From assembly GCA_963770995.1 (NCBI GenBank), contig CAVYRS010000001.1, positions 2,604,001 through 2,668,000 on the forward strand: a stretch of DNA of 64,000 nucleotides, in the 5' to 3' direction. The position numbers and the translations under genes are program-made. This DNA is from CAVSWN01 sp963770995. Its GTDB lineage: Bacteria > Acidobacteriota > Vicinamibacteria > Vicinamibacterales > CAVVIG01. Shown here in pieces: positions 1 to 7,990 of the stretch; position 1 is the stretch's first letter, and every line of letters starts with the position of its first letter. The notes under the pieces were generated by a model that was given only the letters and a program-made list of their open reading frames with translations, did not search any database and was not told the DNA's origin.

Positions 1-54
1 GCGGGGCCATATTAGCAGAGCTGGTTTCTGGAGAGCAATAGCGCCCTCTGGAGG

Positions 55-1444
55 CTATGCCTGACCTATTTGACTGGCTACCCATTGCCGGACCTCGCCC
101 AACCGGGCGTTGACCGCCCCGGGCGCGGTAGATTGGGGCGTCCGTTTGGCGGCAACCGACAGCGCCGGCGTCATCCGGTCCGCCACATCCGCGCCAAACA
201 GGTCGCTCGCGGCACGCCATTCTTCGAGCGATAGCGACGCGAAATCGCGCCCTTCGGCAACCAGCTTGCGGACCATGGCGCCAACGACCTCGTGGGCCCG
301 CCTGAACGGCATGCCGCGACCCACGAGATAGTCCGCAACATCGGTGGCGAGGAGCAAGCCGGATGCCGCTGCCGCGGCGCGCGCCCGGTTCAACGTCAGA
401 CCGCCAACCACGGACCGCACCACACCGAGACTTCCGTGGAGCGTGTCTTCGGCATCGAAACACGGCTTCCTTGTCTTCCTGAAGGTCCTTGTTGTACCCG
501 GTTGGCAGACCCTTCAGCGTCGTCAGCAGTGCCACGAGATGCCCGAGAGTGCGTCCGGTCTTCCCGCGCACGAGCTCGAGCGGATCCGGGTTTTTCTTCT
601 GCGGCATCATGCTGCTGCCCGTGCTGAGCGCGTCCGCGAGCTCGAAAAAGCGGTGCTCATCGCCACAAAGGATGACGAGATCTTCCGCCAGGCGGCTCAG
701 GTGCACCATCGTCAGCGCACAGGCATAGAGAAACGTCGCCGCAAAGTCCCGATCCGACGAAGCGTCCATGCTGTTGGCGACGACGCGGGAAAACCCGAGG
801 TCGCGTGCGAGCGCCTCGACGTCGATTCCGTATGCCGTTCCGGCGATGGCGCCGGACCCGAGCGGCAGCGCATCGGCTTCTTCGCGCGCCGTTGTCAGCC
901 GCGCGTGGTCGCGCATCAGCGGCGCCGCGTGCGACAGGAAAAAGTGCGCGACGAGCACGGGCTGCGCCGGTCGAAAGTGGGTGAACGCCGGCATCAAGGC
1001 ATCGCCTGCGGCGGCGGCCTGCTCCGCGAGCGCGTCCACGACGCCGGCAACCGCCCGTTGAAGCGCGGGAATTCTCCGGCGCAGGTAGAGCCGCAGATCG
1101 AGAGAAACCTGTTCGTTGCGCGATCGACCCGTGTGCAGCCGGCGGCCGGAGTCGCCGAGCTGCTCAACCAGCAGCCGCTCGACAAATGTGTGCACGTCCT
1201 CATCGGATCCGTCGATCAACGACGGATCCGATCGGCCGCGCTGCAGCAGATCGCTGAGCGCGCCTTCGATGCGGCTGGCTTCGTCGGCGGGCAACACGCC
1301 GGCGCGTCCGAGCGCGCGCGCCCAGGCCACGCTGCCGGTCACATCGTCCTCGAACAGCCGGCGATCGAAGCGGAAGGATGCGCCGAATTCAAACGCGGCC
1401 GCGTCCGGCGCCGTGTCGAAGCGTCCCGACCACAGCGTTGTCAT
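55..1444 (-). pseudogene. argH: argininosuccinate lyase, interrupted by a single-base frameshift
   Basis: Argininosuccinate lyase cleaves argininosuccinate to arginine and fumarate, the last step of arginine synthesis. Read from the ATG at 1444, the N-terminus carries the family LWSGRF motif and the fumarase/lyase signature GSSMMPQKKNP lies near 605-640 (minus strand). At about 458-460 the coding strand has TTT where TT is needed to continue EAVFDAEDTL; the C-terminal part to the TAG at 55-57 lies in the next frame. Removing one base gives 462 residues, the usual length. The ATG overlaps the stop of the argG-like gene (ATGA), so the two should be translationally coupled. A homopolymer indel is a classic sequencing error, so the gene may be intact in the cell. 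Confidence 0.88.
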
Positions 1445-2376
1445 CGCGCAACCGCCTTCTTGCCGGTGCCGGCCGGCTTGATCTCGACGATCCGGCATTC
1501 CTCGTTCAACAGGTGCAGACGGACGATTCCGTTCACGGCTTTCTCGAGCTTTTCGACGGCGGCCTCCAGCGCGTGCCGCTCCGAGGAGAACCACGCGCCG
1601 GCGGCGATCAGCTCAGCGTATCGACGCGCATGCGATTGCCGATCCGATTGCGCAGACGCGACCGTCTCCTGGAGTCCGCGGTGCGCATCGTGGAGCACGA
1701 CGGCGGCGGCGCCACGGTGGTCTACACGCCCCGCCGGCGCGCCGGTCAGCATGTCGAGGGTGCCAATGAGATCGAGCAAGGGCATGGCGACGCCATTGAT
1801 GGCGGTCGGCACGCCGCGGGCGAACGTGAGATCCACGAACGCCGGCTCCGACCGGCGGCCGGAACCAGATCCGGCGCCAGGCTCGAATGTCGCGCCGGAG
1901 GATCCGACGATGGCTTGCGGTACGGCGATCACGCTCAGCGGCGGGGCGAGCGCGTGCACGGCCGTCGCGACACTGTGGTCCGCATCCCCGCAGGCGTGCG
2001 CCACCATCGTTGTCTGCTCGATGGCGGCGGTCTCGACGAGCTTTTGCGCGAACGTCATGCGAGCGAGACCCGGCGCGCTCGGCCGGCCGTCCAGATACAG
2101 CGCTCCCGCCTTGAGCGTGGGGAGGACAAAACGCGCGGCGAACTGGTCGGCGACGTCGAGGACGTGCGCGCGCACGGCTCCAGCGGTGAGCGCGCGGTCG
2201 CGCAGCGCCTCGAGTTCGCGACCCTGCCCGAAGTCGAGCATCAGCGCGACCACCTCGGCGCGGTGATGGCCGACCAGCCAGGCGATGGCCTCGTCGATTC
2301 GGACCGGATCCGGGGTGAAGCCGTGCGGCTCCCGTCCCCAGACGGAGTCGGGATACGCCAGCACGATGCGGGTCAT
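1441..2376 (-). CDS. argininosuccinate synthase-like protein lacking catalytic motifs
   Basis: This 311-residue protein aligns by eye with ArgG along its length: IVLAY at the N-terminus, LDFGQG then LEALRDRAL, FVLPTLKAGALY, a helix with ALAPPLSVIAVP, and a C-terminal VPTAING and LLDLIGTL region. It occupies the argG position between argR and argH, with ATGA overlaps on both sides. The residues that make ArgG an ATP-dependent synthase are absent: the SGGLDTS pyrophosphate loop is replaced by PDSVWGREPHGF, the TGKGNDQVRF loop by GDADHSVATAV, and the ENRxVGxKSRxxYE stretch is missing. It is about 90 residues shorter than usual. The frame is intact, so this is divergence rather than an indel. It may be non-catalytic, regulatory or changed in function; a true argG may lie elsewhere. 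Confidence 0.72.
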   Translation of the reverse strand: MTRIVLAYPDSVWGREPHGFTPDPVRIDEAIAWLVGHHRAEVVALMLDFGQGRELEALRDRALTAGAVRAHVLDVADQFAARFVLPTLKAGALYLDGRPSAPGLARMTFAQKLVETAAIEQTTMVAHACGDADHSVATAVHALAPPLSVIAVPQAIVGSSGATFEPGAGSGSGRRSEPAFVDLTFARGVPTAINGVAMPLLDLIGTLDMLTGAPAGRVDHRGAAAVVLHDAHRGLQETVASAQSDRQSHARRYAELIAAGAWFSSERHALEAAVEKLEKAVNGIVRLHLLNEECRIVEIKPAGTGKKAVAR

Positions 2377-2825
2377 TCCTGGATGTAGTCCTTCAGACGC
2401 TTGACGAGGGCCGCCGCGCCACGCGCGCCGCGCCCGATGACGAGGATGGTGTCGTCGCCGGCGATGGTGCCGACCGCTTCCGACAGCTGCGCGCGGTCGA
2501 GCGCGATCGCCAGCGGCTGCGCCTGCCCGGCGCCGGTGCGGAGGACGACGAGCTGCTGCACCCGATCGACGCGGCGGAGATACTCGGCGGCCGCGCGCTC
2601 GAGCGCGTCGACCGCGGTTTCCGGCGCGGGCGCATTGGCGCCGGGCCGTTGATACGCGCCGTCCGCCGCGCGCTTGACGAGCCCGAGGTCGCGGATGTCA
2701 CGGGAGATCGTCGCTTGCGTCGCGGCGAATCCTCGACGGCGCAAACGGCGGAGCAGCAGTTCCTGGCTGTCGAACGTCTCGCGGTCGATCAGATCGAGCA
2801 GCGCGGCCTGGCGTTGGGATTTCAT
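2373..2825 (-). CDS. argR: arginine repressor ArgR
   Basis: This 150-residue protein has the ArgR plan: an N-terminal winged helix (residues about 1-65, with the recognition region QATISRDIRDLGLVK), a linker, and a C-terminal arginine-binding and hexamerisation domain with the conserved GTIAGDDTILVI segment. ArgR with bound arginine represses biosynthesis genes at paired ARG boxes. An upstream extension of the frame exists, but the ATG at 2825 gives the normal length and places the start just after the candidate -10 box of the divergent control region. The gene overlaps the argG-like gene by 4 bp and heads the leftward argR-argG-argH transcript, so it probably autoregulates. Recognition is confident from motif and context. 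Confidence 0.92.
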   Translation of the reverse strand: MKSQRQAALLDLIDRETFDSQELLLRRLRRRGFAATQATISRDIRDLGLVKRAADGAYQRPGANAPAPETAVDALERAAAEYLRRVDRVQQLVVLRTGAGQAQPLAIALDRAQLSEAVGTIAGDDTILVIGRGARGAAALVKRLKDYIQE

Positions 2826-2833
2826 CGGCGGAC

Positions 2834-2890
2834 GAATGATTATACATCGATTTTTATTGATCGAAATTGGCCAACTGTGTATAAATATGC
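2834..2890. promoter_or_regulatory. divergent arg promoter region with two candidate ARG boxes
   Basis: This AT-rich island sits between argR and argC. On the plus strand TTGATC (2857-2862) and TATAAA (2880-2885) are separated by 17 bp, a good sigma-70-type promoter for argC. On the minus strand TATAAT (2844-2839) is a -10 box for argR. Two related AT-rich motifs cover the -10 boxes: TGTGTATAAATATGC at 2876-2890 and, inverted, GATGTATAATCATTC at 2848-2834. Both share TGTATAA and resemble ARG boxes, so ArgR would block both promoters. The box assignment is inference. Confidence 0.6.
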
Positions 2891-2896
2891 TTTCCG

Positions 2897-3952
2897 GTGC
2901 ATACATTGAGCCAGCCAGTCCAACCCGTCCAACCAGTAGTGCCATCCGATGCCGCCGCGTCGACGACGGCGACGATCGCCGTGGCCGGCGCGACCGGCTA
3001 CGCTGGACAGGAGCTCGTGCGGCTGCTCGCGCGGCATCCGGCAGTGCGGATCACTGCAGCGATGTCGTCTGGATCGGCGTCGGCCTCGGCGCGGCCGCTG
3101 CCGGCGCTCGCGCGGATCTGGGACGGCGAGGTTCAGCCGCTCTCGCACGACGCGCTGCGCGAAGCCGACGTGGTGTTTCTCGCGCTGCCCGACACCGCCG
3201 CTGCCGAGCTTGGACCGATGCTCGCCGATGCCGGTGTGCGCGTGATCGATCTCTCCGGCGCCTTCCGGCTCCGCGATCAGGATCGGCGGGCGCGCTGGTA
3301 TCCGGAAACGCATCGCATGCCGGCGCGGGTGGCGTACGGCCTCACCGAGCGCGAACGCGCTGCGGTACAAGGCGCCCAACTCGTCGCGAACCCGGGATGC
3401 TATCCCACGGCCGCGGTGCTGGCGCTCGCGCCGATCGCGGACGCCGGGCTCCTCACGGCCGGGAGCGACGTGATCGTCGACGCCAAGTCGGGCGTGTCGG
3501 GCGCGGGCAAAACGCCGACGGAGCGCACGCATTTCTCCGAGTGTCACGGCAGCCTCTCGGCGTACGGCGTCTTCAACCATCGCCACGGCGCCGAGATCGA
3601 GCAAGGCCTCGGCCGCGAAGTCACGTTCACGCCGCACCTCGTGCCGCTCGACCGCGGCATTCTGTCCACGATGTACGTGCGCGTACCGGCCGGGACGACC
3701 GAGGAGGCGCTGGGCGACGTGCTGACGCGCGCCTATGCCGGCGAGGCGTTTGTGCGCTTGACCGGATCGGCGCTGCCGGAGATCAAGCACGTCGCGCATA
3801 CGAATTTCTGCGACATCGGCTGGCGTGTGGATCCGTCGGGCCGCGCGATTCTCGTGTCGGCCATCGACAACCTGGTGAAGGGTGCGGCGGGGCAGGCCGT
3901 CCAGAACATGAACGTCATGCTGGGTATCGACGAGCGAACAGGCCTCTCATGA
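2897..3952 (+). CDS. argC: N-acetyl-gamma-glutamyl-phosphate reductase
   Basis: ArgC reduces N-acetylglutamyl phosphate to the semialdehyde with NADPH, the third arginine step. The protein shows the Rossmann glycine motif GATGYAGQELVRLL near residue 30, the catalytic cysteine in NPGCYPT at residue 168, the SGVSGAGKTPTE loop and the HLVPLDRGILSTMY segment. The GTG at 2897 lies only a few bases after the predicted transcription start, so the message would be almost leaderless; an in-frame GTG at 2939, just before the conserved domain, is an alternative. The TGA overlaps the argB ATG by 4 bp. This is the first gene of the rightward arg operon. Confidence 0.95.
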   Translation: MHTLSQPVQPVQPVVPSDAAASTTATIAVAGATGYAGQELVRLLARHPAVRITAAMSSGSASASARPLPALARIWDGEVQPLSHDALREADVVFLALPDTAAAELGPMLADAGVRVIDLSGAFRLRDQDRRARWYPETHRMPARVAYGLTERERAAVQGAQLVANPGCYPTAAVLALAPIADAGLLTAGSDVIVDAKSGVSGAGKTPTERTHFSECHGSLSAYGVFNHRHGAEIEQGLGREVTFTPHLVPLDRGILSTMYVRVPAGTTEEALGDVLTRAYAGEAFVRLTGSALPEIKHVAHTNFCDIGWRVDPSGRAILVSAIDNLVKGAAGQAVQNMNVMLGIDERTGLS

Positions 3953-4851
3953 ACCGGCGCCGTTCGCGGTTCGCCGTTCGCCGTTCGACGTTCTCTTCGA
4001 ACGACGAACCACGAACCACGAACCACGAACGACTGCTTGTCGTGAAATTCGGCGGCGAGCTGCTCGAGGATCGGGCGCACCTCGCCACGGTGGTCGCCGG
4101 GCTGGGAACGATTGCAGCCACGGTCCCAGTTGTCGTCGCGCACGGCGGCGGCAAGGAGATCGACGCCGCGCTCAGGACGGCCGGGATCGAGAAGCGGCAG
4201 GTAGACGGGCTGCGGATCACCGACGAACCGACGCTCGACGTCGTCGTCTCCGTGCTGGCGGGCGCCGTGAATACGCGATTCGTGGCGGCGCTCAACGCCG
4301 CCGGCGTGAGCGCGGTTGGGCTGACCGGCGCGGACGCCGGCTGCGGCTTGTCGGATGCGGCGCCGCCGCACCAGGCGACCGACGGACGCGTCGTGGATCT
4401 GGGCCGCGTCGGGATCCCGACGGCGGCAGCAGACGTTCGGCTCGTAAACGTGCTCGTAAGCGCCGGGTTCGTGCCGGTGATTGCGTGCATCGGGATCGGG
4501 GCGGACGGCAGGCTGTTCAACGTGAACGCCGACACGTTTGCCGGACACCTGGCGGCCCGGTTGGGCGCGCGGCGGCTGATCGTGGCCGGCACGACGCCGG
4601 GAGTGCGGGACGAAAAGGGGGCGACTGCGGCCGCGCTGGACGCGGCGGCGGTTGCGCGGCTGGTCGCGGATGGGACCGCAACGGCCGGCATGATCGCCAA
4701 GCTGCGGGCATGCGAGCACGCGCTGGCGAGCGGCGTCGAAGATGTGCTGATCGTGGACGGCCGCGATCGCGTGGCGCTGGAAGCAGCGGCGGCGGGATCG
4801 ACTCCGGCGACGGCAACCCGGATCGTGGCCACCGCGCCAACGCTCGGCTGA
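3949..4851 (+). CDS. argB: acetylglutamate kinase
   Basis: ArgB phosphorylates N-acetylglutamate, the second step of arginine synthesis. The domain starts with VVKFGGELLE near residue 32, followed by VVAHGGGKEIDAAL, the VDGLRITD substrate loop and the NVNADTFAGHLAARLGA nucleotide region, as expected for the amino-acid kinase family. The 300-residue length includes about 25 arginine-, serine- and threonine-rich residues before the first strand, encoded entirely by a hairpin of 7-bp repeats (3961-4031). These are probably not part of the ancestral protein. The ATG at 3949 overlaps the argC stop, which argues for coupled translation through the hairpin; an internal GTG just before KFGG is the alternative start. 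Confidence 0.93.
   Translation: MNRRRSRFAVRRSTFSSNDEPRTTNHERLLVVKFGGELLEDRAHLATVVAGLGTIAATVPVVVAHGGGKEIDAALRTAGIEKRQVDGLRITDEPTLDVVVSVLAGAVNTRFVAALNAAGVSAVGLTGADAGCGLSDAAPPHQATDGRVVDLGRVGIPTAAADVRLVNVLVSAGFVPVIACIGIGADGRLFNVNADTFAGHLAARLGARRLIVAGTTPGVRDEKGATAAALDAAAVARLVADGTATAGMIAKLRACEHALASGVEDVLIVDGRDRVALEAAAAGSTPATATRIVATAPTLG
3961..4031. repeat. short-tandem-repeat hairpin inside the 5' end of argB
   Basis: The left arm (3961-3993) repeats GTTCGCC-type 7-mers and the right arm (3999-4031) repeats ACGAACC-type 7-mers. The right arm is the reverse complement of the left at about 27 of 33 positions, with a 5-base loop. Both arms keep a 7-bp period. It belongs to the hairpin-array class seen at many loci in this window but is read in frame into ArgB. 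Confidence 0.85.
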
Positions 4852-4864
4852 AGAGGACGGACAG

Positions 4865-6070
4865 ATGACTATCGTGATGGACGACATCGTTGCGCGGGAA
4901 TCGCGGTTCGTGCTGCAGACGTACCGGCGCAATCCGGTCACGTTCGTGCGAGGCGACGGCGTGCGCCTCTACGACGCGGATGGCCGCGAGTATCTCGATC
5001 TGCTCTCGGGCATCGGCGTCGCCGCGCTCGGGCACGCGCACCCCGGGCTGACGCGCGCGATCAGCGAGCAGGCGCGGACGCTGATCCATACGTCCAACCT
5101 GTTCTTCCATCCGCTGCAGGGCGAGCTGGCCGAGCGGCTGTCGAACCTTTCGGGGCTGTCGCGTGCGTTTTTCTGCAACAGCGGCACAGAGGCCATCGAA
5201 GCCTGCCTGAAGTTCGCGCGCCGCTACTGGCATACGAAAGGCGCACCGCGGGCGCAGTTCGTGGCGCTCGACGAGTCCTTTCACGGCCGCACCTTCGGAT
5301 CGTTGTCGGTGACGTCGGACGAGCACTACCGCGCGCCGTTCGAGCCGCTGCTGCCGACCGTCACGTTCGTACCGACCAACGACCCGGCCGCGTTGGCGGC
5401 TGCAGTCTCTTCGTCGACGGCAGCCATCATTGCCGAGCCGGTGATCGGCGAGGGCGGCATCCGGCCGCTCACGCCAGCCTTTGCCGCCGCCATCACAGAA
5501 GCGTGCGCGAAGACCGGGGCGCTGTTCATCGCCGACGAAGTGCAGAGCGGTCTCGGCCGCACGGGGCATCCCTTCTACTTCCAGCCGCTGGGGTTGAAGC
5601 CGCATCTCGTCGCCGTCGGCAAAGCCCTTGGCGGCGGGGTGCCGATTGGGGCCGCACTGGTCTCGCAGGAAGTTGCAGATACATTGTCTTTCGGCGATCA
5701 CGGCAGTACCTACGGCGGGAACCTGCTCGCGTGCCGCGCCGCGCTGTGCGTCCTCGGCGAGATCTTCGACGGCGGCGTTGCCGAGAACGTCAAGCGGGTG
5801 GGCGCGTCGTTCGAGCGGCGCCTGCGTACGCTGGCGTCCTCGCATTCGATCGTGAAAGAGGTCCGCGGCGCGGGGCTGATGTGGGGGCTCGAGCTCACAC
5901 GTGATGCCGCCGCAGTCGTCCCCGCCGCGCTCGAGCGCGGCCTCGTCGTCAACCGCACGGCGGAACGTGTCGTCCGCCTGCTGCCGCCGCTCGTCATCAG
6001 CGAGAACGACGCCGACGAAGCGCTCAACCGTCTCGACGCTGCGCTCGGCGCCGTGGGAGCCTCTGCATGA
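4865..6070 (+). CDS. argD: acetylornithine aminotransferase
   Basis: ArgD is a PLP class III aminotransferase that converts N-acetylglutamate semialdehyde and glutamate to N-acetylornithine. Visible marks are LLSGIGVAALGHAHP near residue 45, FCNSGTEAIEACLKFAR, SFHGRTFGSLSVT, the PLP-binding FIADEVQSGLGRTG, and the Schiff-base lysine in VAVGKALGGGVPIGA (K253). The 401-residue length is typical. AGAGGA lies upstream of the ATG at 4865; an in-frame ATG four codons later is also possible. The TGA overlaps the next gene's ATG (ATGA). ArgD enzymes often also act in lysine synthesis, which cannot be judged here. Confidence 0.93.
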   Translation: MTIVMDDIVARESRFVLQTYRRNPVTFVRGDGVRLYDADGREYLDLLSGIGVAALGHAHPGLTRAISEQARTLIHTSNLFFHPLQGELAERLSNLSGLSRAFFCNSGTEAIEACLKFARRYWHTKGAPRAQFVALDESFHGRTFGSLSVTSDEHYRAPFEPLLPTVTFVPTNDPAALAAAVSSSTAAIIAEPVIGEGGIRPLTPAFAAAITEACAKTGALFIADEVQSGLGRTGHPFYFQPLGLKPHLVAVGKALGGGVPIGAALVSQEVADTLSFGDHGSTYGGNLLACRAALCVLGEIFDGGVAENVKRVGASFERRLRTLASSHSIVKEVRGAGLMWGLELTRDAAAVVPAALERGLVVNRTAERVVRLLPPLVISENDADEALNRLDAALGAVGASA

Positions 6071-6765
6071 CCAGATCGACGACCAGGGGCCTGTCCTCGC
6101 TGAACGAGGACCAGATCGCGGAGCGCGGCGCCCGGATGGCAAGGCGCGACGACCGAGAATACCGGGAGTATTTGAGGGAGGAGCAACGTAGCCAGCCGGG
6201 ATGCCCCGCCCGCGAGGTGGTCCTTGATCGGCGAGGACAGGCCCCTAAACGCATCACGCTGCGCACCGCGGATGCCCAGGACGCCAAGAAGATTCACGCC
6301 CTCATCCAGGCGAACCTGGAAGAGGGCCACCTTCTGCCGCGCACGCTCGGCGAACTGACGGTGCATGCCGGCCGGTTCGTCGTCGCGGTTCGCGGCCGCT
6401 CGATTGTAGGCTGCGCCGAGCTCGCTCCGCTCAGCCCGCACGTGGCGGAAGTGCGGTCGCTCGCCGTCGATACGAAGGCGCGCGGCGCGCGCGTTGGCGT
6501 GATGATCGTCGACGAGCTGCGGCGCCGCGCACGGCGGTCCGGGTTCGAGAAACTGTGCGCGTTCACGCACGCGCCCAGCTATTTCAGCCGCATGGGCTTC
6601 TCGATTGTTCCGCATTCCTGGCTGCTCGAGAAGATCTTCACCGACTGTGTGAAGTGCCCGCTCTTCCGCACATGCGGACAGTACGGCATGGTCGTGCCGC
6701 TGGACTCGGTGTTCGACGCCGACCGCAGCGACAGCGAGACCGCGACCGCGGCGGGCGTGGCCTGA
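6067..6765 (+). CDS. GNAT N-acetyltransferase, short ArgA-type N-acetylglutamate synthase
   Basis: The GNAT domain covers about residues 62-220: ITLRTADAQDAKKIHAL, the EVRSLAVDTKARGARVG acetyl-CoA loop, then LCAFTHAPSYFSRMGF and a cysteine-containing DCVKCPLFRTCGQYGMV tail. This layout fits the short ArgA-like N-acetylglutamate synthases found in arginine operons, which would feed ArgB; the exact substrate is inferred. It lies between argD and argJ with a 4-bp overlap to argD. The first 60 residues are charged, unlike the family, and are encoded by a 162-bp inverted-repeat element (6085-6246). A GTG near 6217-6219 inside the element is a possible later start. ArgJ in the same operon recycles acetyl groups, so this enzyme may only top up the cycle. 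Confidence 0.8.
   Translation: MTRSTTRGLSSLNEDQIAERGARMARRDDREYREYLREEQRSQPGCPAREVVLDRRGQAPKRITLRTADAQDAKKIHALIQANLEEGHLLPRTLGELTVHAGRFVVAVRGRSIVGCAELAPLSPHVAEVRSLAVDTKARGARVGVMIVDELRRRARRSGFEKLCAFTHAPSYFSRMGFSIVPHSWLLEKIFTDCVKCPLFRTCGQYGMVVPLDSVFDADRSDSETATAAGVA
6085..6246. repeat. 162-bp inverted-repeat (MITE-like) element at the argD/argA junction
   Basis: AGGGGCCTGTCCTCG (6085-6099) is matched exactly by its reverse complement at 6232-6246, and pairing continues imperfectly inward (GAGGACC at 6106-6112 against 6219-6225). A smaller hairpin, AATAC...GTATT, sits at 6158-6172. The element begins just after the argD stop and reads through in frame into the acetyltransferase gene. It carries no transposase. 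It is either a mobile miniature element or a structured leader. Confidence 0.7.
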
Positions 6766-6772
6766 CAGCCAG

Positions 6773-7990
6773 ATGACGGCCGTCGTTCCGATCATTGCGG
6801 GCGGCGTGACTTCGGCGCGCGGGTTCCGCGCCGCGGGCATTGCCGCCGGGATCAAGGCCAGCCAGGCGCTCGACCTCGCCCTGGTCGTCTCGGACACGCC
6901 GGCGCACGCCGCGTCGGTGTTCACGACGAACCGCGCCGTCGCGGCGCCGGTCGTCGTCTCGCGCGAACACTTGACCCGCTCGGCTGGTACGGCTCGCGCC
7001 ATCGTCGTGAACAGCGGCTGCGCGAACGCGTGCACGGGCAGCGAAGGCCTGCAGGCCGCGCGCGACATGGCCGAAGGCACGGCGCGGCTCGTGGGGTGTC
7101 CCGTCGAACAGGTGCTGGTCGCGTCCACAGGCGTCATCGGCGTCGCGCTGCCGATGGACAAAGTGCGGGCGGGGCTCCCGGTTGCCGCGCGAGCGCTGGG
7201 CACCGATCAGGGCTCCGCGGCCGCGCGCGCGATCATGACGACGGATCCGTTTCCCAAGGAGGCTGCCGCGAAGATTTCGGTCGGCGCCGGCCGCGCGGAG
7301 GTCACCGTCGGCGGCATGGCGAAGGGGTCCGGGATGATCGAGCCGATGCTGGCCACGATGCTCGGCTTCGTCACGACCGACGCGGACGTACCTCAGGCGC
7401 TGCTCGACCGCGCCTTGCGTGAGTCAGTCGACGAAACGTTCAACGCGATCACCGTCGACGGCGAGTGCTCGACCAACGATTGCGTGATGATTCTGGCCAA
7501 CGGGGCGAGCGGCGTCACGATCGATGAGACCTCCTACGCTGCTTTCGTCAGGGGGCTCACGGCCGTCTGCCGCGAGCTGGCGCTCGGCATCGTGCGCGGC
7601 GGCGAAGGCGCAACCAAGCTCGTGACGGTCGTTGTCACCGGCGCCGCGTCGTCTGCGGACGCCCGTCGCGCGGCCAAGGCCATTGCGAACTCCCCGCTCG
7701 TGAAAACCGCCATTCACGGCGGCGATCCGAACTGGGGACGTCTGATCGCGGTCGCCGGGCGAGCGGGCGTCGCGTTCGAGCTCGAGCGCGCTGCGGTGAT
7801 GATCGGATCGACGGTGCTGTTCAAGGATGGCCGTCCGTACGACGAAGCGGCGCCGCAGGCCGCCGAGTATCTGAAGGGCGCGGATCTGACGGTGTCGGTC
7901 GACCTGGGCGCAGGCGCCGCGACGTCCACGGTGTGGACCTGCGACCTGAGCGCCGAGTACGTGCGCATCAACGCGGACTATCGAACATGA
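6773..7990 (+). CDS. argJ: bifunctional ornithine acetyltransferase / N-acetylglutamate synthase
   Basis: ArgJ moves the acetyl group from N-acetylornithine to glutamate, making the arginine pathway cyclic. It is an autoprocessing Ntn-type enzyme: the chain splits before the catalytic threonine in the MLATMLGF segment (T195), preceded by the conserved GGMAKGSGMIEPM. Other family marks are NSGCANACTG, VASTGVIGVALPM, the DGECSTNDCV region and the IHGGDPNWGRLIAVAGRAG motif near the C-terminus. The 405-residue length is normal. It starts 7 bp after the acetyltransferase stop and overlaps argF by 4 bp. Confidence 0.95.
   Translation: MTAVVPIIAGGVTSARGFRAAGIAAGIKASQALDLALVVSDTPAHAASVFTTNRAVAAPVVVSREHLTRSAGTARAIVVNSGCANACTGSEGLQAARDMAEGTARLVGCPVEQVLVASTGVIGVALPMDKVRAGLPVAARALGTDQGSAAARAIMTTDPFPKEAAAKISVGAGRAEVTVGGMAKGSGMIEPMLATMLGFVTTDADVPQALLDRALRESVDETFNAITVDGECSTNDCVMILANGASGVTIDETSYAAFVRGLTAVCRELALGIVRGGEGATKLVTVVVTGAASSADARRAAKAIANSPLVKTAIHGGDPNWGRLIAVAGRAGVAFELERAAVMIGSTVLFKDGRPYDEAAPQAAEYLKGADLTVSVDLGAGAATSTVWTCDLSAEYVRINADYRT

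Noticed and set aside
344..2266. Very long plus-strand open frame opposite the argG/argH genes
   Set aside because: It is a high-GC shadow with low-complexity Arg/Ser-rich translation; the minus-strand genes have clear family motifs.
6085..6246. Complete insertion sequence
   Set aside because: No transposase frame exists between the inverted repeats.
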